Source of the DNA: an uncultured Pseudoteredinibacter sp.
GTDB taxonomy: Bacteria; Pseudomonadota; Gammaproteobacteria; Pseudomonadales; Cellvibrionaceae
Assembly: GCF_947502065.1 (NCBI RefSeq)
Contig: NZ_CANMYE010000012.1
Span: forward strand, 22,909-86,908
DNA: 64,000 nucleotides
Direction of reading: 5' to 3'
Positions 35,537 to 43,353 of this stretch are shown in pieces. The translations under genes and the position numbers were made by a program. The notes under the pieces were generated by a model that was not told the origin of the DNA, did not search any database, and saw only the letters and a list, made by a program, of their open reading frames with translations. Each line of letters opens with the position of its first letter. Positions within the stretch are counted from its first letter, which is position 1.

Positions 35537-36364
35537 TTATTTCTTGCCACGACGGCGTACAATCATCTTATCGGTACGCTTGTTCTTACGGGTCTTATAA
35601 CCCTTAGTAGGCGTACCCCAAGGTGACACCGGATGACGACCGCCAGAAGTACGACCTTCACCACCACCGTGCGGGTGATCTACCGGGTTCATCGCCACAC
35701 CGCGGACGGTAGGACGAACACCACGCCAGCGAGAAGCACCTGCTTTACCCAGAGAGCGCAAGCTGTGCTCACTGTTAGATACTTCACCCAAGGTCGCGCG
35801 ACACTCAGATAGAACCTTACGCATCTCACCACTACGTAAACGTAGAGTTGCATAAGCGCCATCACGAGCAACCAGCTGAGCCGAGGTACCTGCAGAACGA
35901 GCGATTTGAGCACCTTTACCAGGCTTCAACTCGATGCAGTGAACAACAGAACCTACTGGAATATTACGCAGTGGCAAAGTGTTACCTGGCTTGATTGGCG
36001 CCGCGTCACCAGACACGATTTCCGCACCAGCGCTAACACCTTTAGGAGCGATAATGTAGCGGCGCTCACCGTCAGCGTAACAAACCAAAGCGATATTAGC
36101 GCTACGGTTTGGATCATACTCAAGACGCTCAACTTTGGCTGGAATGCCATCTTTGTTGCGCTTGAAGTCGATCAAACGATAGTGTTGCTTGTGACCACCA
36201 CCAATATGACGAGTCGTAATACGACCGTTATTGTTGCGACCACCAGACTTAGACTTCTTCTCTAGCAGAGGCGCGTAAGGAGCACCTTTGTGCAGCTCAG
36301 GATTGACGACACTAACAACGTGACGACGACCTGGAGAAGTAGGCTTACGTTTTACAATAGCCAT
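35537..36364 (-). CDS. rplB: 50S ribosomal protein L2
   Basis: 275 aa with the peptidyl-transferase-centre segment GVAMNPVDHPHGGGEGRTSGGRHPVSPWG including the conserved histidine in HPHGGG. Confidence 0.98.
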   Translation of the reverse strand: MAIVKRKPTSPGRRHVVSVVNPELHKGAPYAPLLEKKSKSGGRNNNGRITTRHIGGGHKQHYRLIDFKRNKDGIPAKVERLEYDPNRSANIALVCYADGERRYIIAPKGVSAGAEIVSGDAAPIKPGNTLPLRNIPVGSVVHCIELKPGKGAQIARSAGTSAQLVARDGAYATLRLRSGEMRKVLSECRATLGEVSNSEHSLRSLGKAGASRWRGVRPTVRGVAMNPVDHPHGGGEGRTSGGRHPVSPWGTPTKGYKTRKNKRTDKMIVRRRGKK

Positions 36365-36377
36365 CTCAACGTCTCCC

Positions 36378-36674
36378 TTACTCTGCTACGGCAAAGTCAA
36401 TATCTTGACCTTGCTCTAGACGAACGTAAGCTTTTTTCCAATCGCTACGCTTGCCCATTCCGTGACGGGTACGCTTAGTTTTGCCCTTTACGTTCAAAAC
36501 ACGTACACCTTCAACTTTAACTTCAAAAAGCTGCTCAACTGCGGCTTTGATTTCAGCTTTAGTGGCGCAAGTAGTTACTTTAAAAACTACCTGGTTGGCG
36601 GCATCGCCAGCCATCGCCGCTTTTTCAGAAATCACTGGACCTAGCAGCACTTTATAAATGCGTTCCTGGCTCAT
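36378..36674 (-). CDS. rplW: 50S ribosomal protein L23
   Basis: 98 aa, ERIYKVLLGPVISEKA. Starts within the rplD stop (4-bp ATGA overlap). Forms the nascent-chain exit platform in known ribosomes. Confidence 0.98.
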   Translation of the reverse strand: MSQERIYKVLLGPVISEKAAMAGDAANQVVFKVTTCATKAEIKAAVEQLFEVKVEGVRVLNVKGKTKRTRHGMGKRSDWKKAYVRLEQGQDIDFAVAE

Positions 36675-37285
36675 CCCAATGTCTCCTCAAGCTTTTTCAG
36701 TGCAGCAACAGTTACTACAACCTTGTCAAAGCGGATCAAAGCTACTGGATCAACAGCTTGTGCATCGCGAACGTCAACTTTGTGCAAGTTGCGAGACGCC
36801 AAGTACAAGTTGGTATCGATCTCTTCAGTAACAATCAACGCTTCAGTCAAGTCGAACTGCTTCATTTTCGCTACCAGCTCTTTAGTCTTTGGCGCTTCAA
36901 CAGCGAAAGACTCAACAACTACTAGGCGATCCTGACGATTCAACTCAGACAAGATGCAGCGCATCGCAGCGCGGTACATTTTCTTGTTCAGCTTTTGCTC
37001 GTGGTTACGAGGCTGAGCAGCAAATGTAACACCACCAGAGCGCCAGATTGGGCTACGGCTGGTACCAGCACGTGCACGACCTGTGCCCTTTTGACGCCAA
37101 GGTTTGGCGCCGCCACCAGAAACCGCAGAACGGTTCTTCTGGGCCTTAGTACCCTGACGAGCACCAGCCATAAAGGCTACTACCGCCTGGTGTACCAGGT
37201 CTTGATTAAATTCACGACCGAAAGCAACATCAGATACAGAAACTGTACCTTTAGCGCCTTCAGGTGTTGCAATATTTAATTCCAT
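36671..37285 (-). CDS. rplD: 50S ribosomal protein L4
   Basis: 204 aa from the second ATG (37285), since AGGGGG abuts the first ATG (37291) but is well spaced for the second. The exit-tunnel loop GGGAKPWRQKGTGRARAGT is conserved. In E. coli L4 represses the S10 operon through a long leader; the leader here appears too short for that. Confidence 0.97.
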   Translation of the reverse strand: MELNIATPEGAKGTVSVSDVAFGREFNQDLVHQAVVAFMAGARQGTKAQKNRSAVSGGGAKPWRQKGTGRARAGTSRSPIWRSGGVTFAAQPRNHEQKLNKKMYRAAMRCILSELNRQDRLVVVESFAVEAPKTKELVAKMKQFDLTEALIVTEEIDTNLYLASRNLHKVDVRDAQAVDPVALIRFDKVVVTVAALKKLEETLG

Positions 37286-37305
37286 GGTCATCCCCCTAGG
37301 AAGCC

Positions 37306-37950
37306 TTAACCGTTGCTCTGCAGTTTCACAGCAGGACGTACAATCACGTCACCACCTGGAGCACCTGGAATAGCACCCTTAACTAACAGCAGATTGCGCT
37401 CAGCATCAATGCGAACCACTTCTAGGTTCTGAACAGTTACCTGCTCGGAGCCCATGTGACCAGCCATTTTTTTGCCTTTGAACACACGTCCTGGGGTCTG
37501 ACATTGACCAATTGAACCAGGAGCACGGTGGGAAATTGAGTTACCGTGAGTAGCATCTTGCATATGGAAATTCCAACGCTTAACACCACCTTGAAAACCT
37601 TTACCTTTAGAGGTACCGGTAACATCGATTTTTTGACCAGCTTCGAAAGCTTCTACGGTGATTTCACCACCAACTTCGAAAGCTTCTTCATTGTCGTTAC
37701 GAAGCTCCCACAAACCACGACCCGCTTCAGCGTTAGCTTTAGCGAAGTGACCTGCAGCAGACTTAGCGACACGGGAGGCACGACGAGACCCTACGGTTAC
37801 TTGTACAGCGTTGTAACCGTCGGTTTCCACGTTCTTAACCTGGGTGATGCGATTGGGATCAACCTCAATCACAGAAACAGGGATGGAAACACCATCTTCA
37901 GTAAAAATGCGAGTCATACCGCTTTTGCGGCCGACTAGACCAATCGTCAT
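37306..37950 (-). CDS. rplC: 50S ribosomal protein L3
   Basis: 214 aa, MTIGLVGRKSGMTRIFTEDG start; GSIGQCQTPGRVFKGKKMAGHMG contains the glutamine that PrmB methylates in E. coli. Confidence 0.98.
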   Translation of the reverse strand: MTIGLVGRKSGMTRIFTEDGVSIPVSVIEVDPNRITQVKNVETDGYNAVQVTVGSRRASRVAKSAAGHFAKANAEAGRGLWELRNDNEEAFEVGGEITVEAFEAGQKIDVTGTSKGKGFQGGVKRWNFHMQDATHGNSISHRAPGSIGQCQTPGRVFKGKKMAGHMGSEQVTVQNLEVVRIDAERNLLLVKGAIPGAPGGDVIVRPAVKLQSNG

Positions 37951-38057
37951 TTTGCTAACCTCTCAGTGTACGGGGCTTTTACCCGCTATGGCCGCCCATC
38001 TCAGAGCGTTACACATACCTAAGCATTGAGGCTTAGGTTTCGGCATTAATTAAATAA

Positions 38058-38369
38058 TTAACCGAGACTAATTTGAACCTCAACACCAGCAGCTAGATCT
38101 AGCTTCATAAGTGCATCAACAGTTTTCTCAGTCGGCTGAACAATATCCAACAAACGCTTATGTGTACGAATCTCATATTGATCACGCGCATCTTTGTTTA
38201 CATGCGGAGAAACCAATACAGTGAAACGCTCCTTACGAGTCGGCAGCGGAATCGGACCCCGAACTTGTGCGCCAGTACGCTTTGCCGTCTCAACTATCTC
38301 CTCAGTAGAAGCGTCGATGAGCTTGTGGTCGAAAGCCTTAAGGCGGATTCGAATTCGTTGATTCTGCAT
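38058..38369 (-). CDS. rpsJ: 30S ribosomal protein S10
   Basis: 103 aa from the ATG at 38369 (MQNQRIRIRLKAFDHKLID), equal to E. coli. The frame extends to a TTG at 38378, which sits almost on the GGAG ribosome site and is unlikely. First gene of the S10 operon; S10 is also NusE, a partner in antitermination. Confidence 0.98.
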   Translation of the reverse strand: MQNQRIRIRLKAFDHKLIDASTEEIVETAKRTGAQVRGPIPLPTRKERFTVLVSPHVNKDARDQYEIRTHKRLLDIVQPTEKTVDALMKLDLAAGVEVQISLG

Positions 38370-38444
38370 CTGAACCAAACTCCAAAATCGTTAATAAATT
38401 TACCCATTTTGCAAAGCCTTACGACCCTGAAAAATGGAAGCGGA

Positions 38445-38473
38445 ATTCTATAGACCCATTTCAAACTGGTCAA
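38445..38473 (-). promoter_or_regulatory. Strong sigma-70 promoter of the S10 operon
   Basis: -35 TTGACC (38473-38468), spacer exactly 17 bp, -10 TAGAAT (38450-38445), each 5/6 to consensus. Predicted transcription start near 38438 leaves a leader of only about 70 nt before rpsJ. It overlaps the extended frame of the divergent sigma-factor gene, which supports the later start of that gene. Confidence 0.75.
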
Positions 38474-38619
38474 GCCTTATTTGTAAAAAAATTAACCAGC
38501 ACAGTAAACAAGCAAGCCCCACCCGTAGCAACACCCCCAAAACCCACACAAATTGCCCGGTAGCGCCTAAAGCCACATTCCTGCTAGACTGCCCCCAGTC
38601 AAATAATAAACCCATAAAA

Positions 38620-39183
38620 ATGACCAACAAAGCAAGCCGCATCAGCCAGGTATTCCAGAGCTATCGACAGAAGCTAGCCAGCAGAATCCGCCACCTAGTC
38701 AAGCCCCAGGATATAGATGATATTATCCAGGACACCTTCGTGCGCTGCTACGAGGCAGAGCTCAAGCAAGAAATCGAATACCCCAAAACCTATATGCTGC
38801 AGACTGTTCAGCGCCTAGCCATCAATCACAATCAGCGCTGGGACAATAGTCGCTGCCAACATATAGAGGATTTTGACGAGCCAATTGTCCAACTATTAGC
38901 GCCGAGCGCCGAGCAGGACTTCGAGTCTAAAGAGCGTTTTTTGCAGTTTTGCCGCGCCGTAGAGCAACTACCCGATAGTTGCCGCAAAGCATTCGTACTC
39001 AAAAAGGTCTATGGCTTAAGTCAAAAAGAAATTGCAGAATACCTACAACTCAGTGAAAGCACGATCGAGAAACATATTGCCAAAGGCATGCGCCTCTGCT
39101 TTACCTATATAAGGAATATTGAGCATCCTAGCAGCACCCAGGCAAACGCAACAAGTAAAGAGCAGAATACCGCAATACGATGA
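38620..39183 (+). CDS. FecI-type ECF sigma factor
   Basis: 187 aa from the ATG at 38620; the frame is open to 38434 but that part overlaps the S10 promoter and has no sigma homology. Region 2 at about 10-75 (DIDDIIQDTFVRCYE) and region 4 at about 115-170 (LPDSCRKAFVLKKVYGLSQKEIAEYLQLSESTIEKHIAKGM). No clear Shine-Dalgarno, so the start is tentative. It overlaps the FecR gene by 4 bp. Expected role: transcription of the adjacent TonB receptor gene in response to its ligand. Confidence 0.9.
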   Translation: MTNKASRISQVFQSYRQKLASRIRHLVKPQDIDDIIQDTFVRCYEAELKQEIEYPKTYMLQTVQRLAINHNQRWDNSRCQHIEDFDEPIVQLLAPSAEQDFESKERFLQFCRAVEQLPDSCRKAFVLKKVYGLSQKEIAEYLQLSESTIEKHIAKGMRLCFTYIRNIEHPSSTQANATSKEQNTAIR

Positions 39184-40187
39184 GCAAGCTAAGCCAACTC
39201 AGCAACAACGAAGATAGCCTCGACCAAGCTAGCGAGTGGCTAGCTAAGGTAGACCGCGGGCTAAGCCCTAGCGAGCAGCTAGCCCTGCAGCAGTGGCTAG
39301 ACAGCAACCCCATGCACCGCCGCAACCTATTCGACATGGCCGCATTGTGGGACTCCATGAGCATACTTAGCGAACTGTCCGAAATGTTCCCACTGGAAGA
39401 GCAGGCCAAACCCAGCAAGGCAAGCTGGCGCTATTACAGCGCCATAGCCGCAAGCCTTATGCTGCTTAGCCTTGGAATTGGGCTATTCTGGATCAACCAA
39501 CACTTGCTTTTGCAAGATCAATATACCACTGCCATCGGTGAGCACCGACTCTTTGAACTCAACGACGGTTCAAGTATCCACCTTAATACCAATAGTCGAG
39601 TCAGCGTCAATTACAGCCTAGGCCTAAGGCAACTCACCCTAGAACAAGGTGAAGCACATTTTAATGTAGCGCACGACGAGCAGCGTCCATTTGTTGTTAG
39701 CGCAGGACAACAAACCGTCACCGCGGTCGGAACAGCCTTCAACATCAGATTGTCACAACAAGACGACATGGAGCTACTGGTTACAGAGGGACGCGTATCT
39801 TTAGCAAACAAAATTGACGATAGCGCAACCAACCAGCCCAACCCCACAACGCCGACAACCACAACCTATCTCGACGCCGGACAAAAAATAGCAGCCAACA
39901 CCCTGGCACAAAGCCCAATTGAACCTGTAGCCAGCTCAGCAATAGACGGCAAGCTAGCATGGCAAAGAGGCTTTATCGTATTTGACGGCACCCCCCTAGG
40001 CCAGGCGCTGCAAGAAGTTCAGCGCTACGCTGAGTACGACATTGTCGCCACTGAAGACATTCAAAACCTTGAAATTGCAGGCTTCTTTAAGACCAGCGAC
40101 ATCGACAAATTAATCGCCTCCCTAGAACAGAGTTTCGATCTAAGCTCTGAACGCAAAGGACAAACCATCTACCTCCGCCAACGCTAA
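39180..40187 (+). CDS. FecR-type sigma regulator
   Basis: 335 aa: cytosolic N-terminal DUF4880-like domain (ASEWLAKVDRGLSPSEQLALQQWLD), one TM helix (about 87-106), periplasmic FecR domain (EHRLFELNDGSSIHLNTNSRV onward) and a C-terminal STN-like DUF4974 region (LAWQRGFIVFDGTPLGQALQEV). It relays the receptor signal across the inner membrane to the sigma factor encoded just upstream. Confidence 0.93.
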   Translation: MSKLSQLSNNEDSLDQASEWLAKVDRGLSPSEQLALQQWLDSNPMHRRNLFDMAALWDSMSILSELSEMFPLEEQAKPSKASWRYYSAIAASLMLLSLGIGLFWINQHLLLQDQYTTAIGEHRLFELNDGSSIHLNTNSRVSVNYSLGLRQLTLEQGEAHFNVAHDEQRPFVVSAGQQTVTAVGTAFNIRLSQQDDMELLVTEGRVSLANKIDDSATNQPNPTTPTTTTYLDAGQKIAANTLAQSPIEPVASSAIDGKLAWQRGFIVFDGTPLGQALQEVQRYAEYDIVATEDIQNLEIAGFFKTSDIDKLIASLEQSFDLSSERKGQTIYLRQR

Positions 40188-40190
40188 AGC

Positions 40191-43157
40191 ATGAGAACTT
40201 TAAATATTTTTGGTGGTTCATGGCGGAAACTCTCTCACCAACTGTCAGCACTTGGCAAGGCTGACGGATCTTTGCGCATTTATATAGTCACTTGCTTTTT
40301 TGCCATACCCTGGCACAGCAGCGATAGCTTAGCTGCTCATGAGCAAGAGCTAAGACAGATACACTCCTTCAACATACCCGCACAGAGAGCCGACCGAGCA
40401 CTAACCGAATTTGGCCGCCAAAGTGATAGCACTATCGTGTTCTCGTTCAAGGCAACCAAAACCTTCAAAGCCAACACCTTACGAGGGCGCCACAGCCTAG
40501 AGCAAGGTATTGAGCGACTACTGAGGGGTAGCGGTTTAAGAGCTCGCATTGGTAAATCCGGACAGCTGAGTATTGAAATACAAAGCCAACCGGAGAATGC
40601 AGTTAACATGACTAATAAAAAAACCCTGCTAGCCGCCGCTGTAGCCAGCGCAATCAGCACCGGCAGCATGCCTATCATCGCCCAGGATAGCACCGCTGAA
40701 ATCGAAGAAGTTACCGTCCTTGGCAGCCGCCAAGCTGGCCGATCAGCTGGCGACATGCCCGTTCCAGTAGACACCTTAAGCTCAGACGCCCTATCAAATA
40801 GCGGCCAAACCGAAGTGGGCCGAATGCTGCAGTCACTTGCCCCCTCATTCAACTTTCCCAGCTCATCAATATCCGATGGTACGGATGCACTACGCCCCGC
40901 CACGCTACGAGGCCTAGGCCCCGACCAGACTCTAGTTTTGGTTAACGGCAAACGCCGCCACCAAGCTTCTCTCATCCACATTAATACCTCAGTCGGCCGA
41001 GGAACTGCCGGCGTGGACATGAACGCCATTCCAGCGTCCTCAATCAAACGCATTGAAGTGTTACGCGATGGCGCCGCCGCCCAATATGGTTCAGATGCGA
41101 TCGCCGGTGTGATCAATATCGTCTTGAAAGATGACAACGAAGCTGGCCATATAGGCATCTCTAACGGCGAATACTCTGAAGGTGATGGCAACACCACCAA
41201 CATAGATTTCTCCAAAGGCTTCACCCTTGGCAGCGATGGCTACCTCAACATATCAGGTAATTTTCGCGATCGTGAGCACACCAATCGGGCCGGCCTACAC
41301 GGCTCTTGCCAGTTCAGCGGCTGTGCCGACACTGACAGCAACGGCATTATGGAAGCTGGCGACCCAAGAGAAGTAACTGCGCCACGGCAAACCTTTCGCA
41401 TTGGCGATGCCGACTCCGAACAAACCGCGCTGACTTTAAATGCCGGAGTAGAAATAGGCCAAGGAGAACTCTATGGTTTTGCCACATACTCCAGCCGAGA
41501 CAACCAATCAGCCGCCTTTTTCCGCCATAACGCCAATAACGGAGGCAACGCCCCACTTTCAGATGGCGACGCCACCATTCCAAGCGGCTTCTTACCCAAG
41601 ATCAACAGCGATATCGAAGACATTTCGGTAAATATTGGCTATCGCATGGAGCTTGATAGCGGAGCGACATTGGACTTCTCGTACACCACTGGCGAGAACA
41701 GCATTGACTACAGCACCAGTGACTCACTCAATTCTTCCTTTGCCAATCACCTGCTCAACAGCACTAACATGAGCGACGCTGAGATTCGTAACAGCGTGCC
41801 AAGAACGGCCAAGGCATATGGACTTGAACTCGGGCTAGACACATTCAATGTCGATTTCACTCAATCTTATGGTGACCTCGCCTTAGCAGCTGGTGCCGCC
41901 ATTCGCAAAGACAGCTATAAGGTTATCCCTGGGGAGGAGTATGCGTACAACGATTACGACACCCAAAATGGCGTAAGCCTGTACGACAGCGATCGCAGCG
42001 GAGGCATCCAGGGCTTCCCCGGCATCGGACCCCAATCAGCTGTTAACGAAGAACGCGACGTAAACTCCATCTATATAGATGGCGAGTACCAAGTTAGCGA
42101 CGAGCTATTGATCAGCGCCGCCATGCGCTACGACGACTACGACGGATTTGGCAACACAATTAATTACAAGCTAGCAGGTAGCTTTGAAGCCAGCGACACA
42201 GTACGCCTGCGCGCCGCTGCCAGCACCGGCTTTAGAGCCCCATCTATGCAGCAGCTGTATTTCAATAATGTCAGCACCCAATTCGTCACCGACAGCAACG
42301 GCAATCTTGTTGCCGCCGAGCGGGGCACCTTCCGCAATGACAGCCCAGTCGCAAAGGCCATCGGCATTCCTTCATTAAAAGAGGAAGAGTCCGTTAACCT
42401 TAGCTTTGGCATCGTAGCCGATCTTACAGACCACCTGAACATGACTGTTGACTTCTATCAGGTGCAAATTGATGACCGCATTGTAATCAGTAAAGGACTG
42501 GGACTCGGTTTAAACGACGAGCTAGACTCCGCCCTTAACAGCGCTGGCGCCTCACAAGCCCAGTTCTTCTTAAATGGTGCCGACACCGAAACCAAGGGTG
42601 TTGATATTGTCGCCTCTTATGAGGGCATCGAGATCGGCAACGGCAATCTCGATATCACCTTTGCGGCCAACTACACCAAAACCGATGTCACCAGCCTATT
42701 TACCCCAGCCGATAGCGGCCTTGCCACATTGAGCACAGGCCAGGTATTCAGCTCGCAAGATATTTCGATCATCGAAGAGTGGCAACCAAAGGACCGCATC
42801 AGCCTTAGTGGCTTTTATAGCAACGATAACTGGACGGCCAACCTATCCTTTAATCGCTTTGGCGAGTACACCATTGAAGATGGCGGACGCCAGACCTATG
42901 GCGCCGAGATATTGACCGACCTGCGCATCGCTTACGAGTTCGACAATGGCTTGGGGATTAACTTCGGCGGCAATAACATCTTTGATGTGACTCCCGACGA
43001 AAACCAAATTGGCAACTCTCGTACTGGCGCAATTGAAGATGGCCCCGGCGGCAATCTCATTGTTGATAGCAAAGGAGTGTTTACTTACTCTCGCCGTTCA
43101 GCCCCATTTGGCTTTAATGGTGCTTATTATTACTTCGGCTTAAGTTATGACTTCTAA
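40191..43157 (+). CDS. TonB-dependent outer membrane receptor with STN signalling domain
   Basis: 988 aa. Residues about 55-130 are an STN signalling domain (IHSFNIPAQRADRALTEFGRQSDSTIVFSF), as in FecA-type transducers. A TonB box-like IEEVTVLG at 171-178, plug domain (LRGLGPDQTLVLVNGKRRH, IKRIEVLRDGAAAQYGSDAIAGVINIVLK) and a 22-strand barrel ending in a C-terminal phenylalanine (SYDF) follow. Oddity: residues 140-165, beginning MTNKKTLLAAAVASAIS, look like a second signal peptide between STN and plug. The FecI/FecR pair directly upstream fits cell-surface signalling. Substrate not predictable. Confidence 0.9.
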   Translation: MRTLNIFGGSWRKLSHQLSALGKADGSLRIYIVTCFFAIPWHSSDSLAAHEQELRQIHSFNIPAQRADRALTEFGRQSDSTIVFSFKATKTFKANTLRGRHSLEQGIERLLRGSGLRARIGKSGQLSIEIQSQPENAVNMTNKKTLLAAAVASAISTGSMPIIAQDSTAEIEEVTVLGSRQAGRSAGDMPVPVDTLSSDALSNSGQTEVGRMLQSLAPSFNFPSSSISDGTDALRPATLRGLGPDQTLVLVNGKRRHQASLIHINTSVGRGTAGVDMNAIPASSIKRIEVLRDGAAAQYGSDAIAGVINIVLKDDNEAGHIGISNGEYSEGDGNTTNIDFSKGFTLGSDGYLNISGNFRDREHTNRAGLHGSCQFSGCADTDSNGIMEAGDPREVTAPRQTFRIGDADSEQTALTLNAGVEIGQGELYGFATYSSRDNQSAAFFRHNANNGGNAPLSDGDATIPSGFLPKINSDIEDISVNIGYRMELDSGATLDFSYTTGENSIDYSTSDSLNSSFANHLLNSTNMSDAEIRNSVPRTAKAYGLELGLDTFNVDFTQSYGDLALAAGAAIRKDSYKVIPGEEYAYNDYDTQNGVSLYDSDRSGGIQGFPGIGPQSAVNEERDVNSIYIDGEYQVSDELLISAAMRYDDYDGFGNTINYKLAGSFEASDTVRLRAAASTGFRAPSMQQLYFNNVSTQFVTDSNGNLVAAERGTFRNDSPVAKAIGIPSLKEEESVNLSFGIVADLTDHLNMTVDFYQVQIDDRIVISKGLGLGLNDELDSALNSAGASQAQFFLNGADTETKGVDIVASYEGIEIGNGNLDITFAANYTKTDVTSLFTPADSGLATLSTGQVFSSQDISIIEEWQPKDRISLSGFYSNDNWTANLSFNRFGEYTIEDGGRQTYGAEILTDLRIAYEFDNGLGINFGGNNIFDVTPDENQIGNSRTGAIEDGPGGNLIVDSKGVFTYSRRSAPFGFNGAYYYFGLSYDF

Positions 43158-43203
43158 GCGCCGCAATTCCCGACTAGAATAGCCCCACAAGCTGCTTAAG
43201 ATC

Positions 43204-43230
43204 AAAGCCACCCCAATTTGGGGTGGCTTT
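43204..43230 (+). terminator. Terminator after the TonB receptor gene
   Basis: Stem AAAGCCACCCCAA / TTGGGGTGGCTTT followed by further T residues; 46 bp past the receptor stop. Confidence 0.9.
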
Positions 43231-43275
43231 TTTACTATGAGCGTGCAAAAAATCACCATTTTCTACTATTTTAGG

Positions 43276-43311
43276 TTCAATAAGCGCGCAAGACTCCGTA
43301 TAATTGCGCGC
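43276..43311 (+). promoter_or_regulatory. EF-G2 promoter with inverted repeat around the -10 box
   Basis: A consensus TATAAT lies at 43299-43304, with only a weak -35 (TTCAAT at 43276-43281). A perfect 8-bp inverted repeat, GCGCGCAA (43284-43291) and TTGCGCGC (43304-43311), brackets the -10 box, which suggests an operator or a 5' transcript hairpin. Confidence 0.5.
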
Positions 43312-43353
43312 TATTTTTTTGGAATTGGACTTGGTTTAACTCGAGAAACAGAA

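Noticed and set aside
24527..38369. Numerous plus-strand open frames antisense to ribosomal protein genes
   Set aside because: They are frame shadows of strongly biased codon use; no independent support.
38434..38619. N-terminal extension of the FecI-type sigma factor
   Set aside because: Low-complexity sequence overlapping the S10 promoter on the other strand; sigma region 2 begins after 38620.
43237..43353. N-terminal extension of EF-G2
   Set aside because: It reads through the promoter and dyad; EF-G homologues start at MSDLSHYRN.
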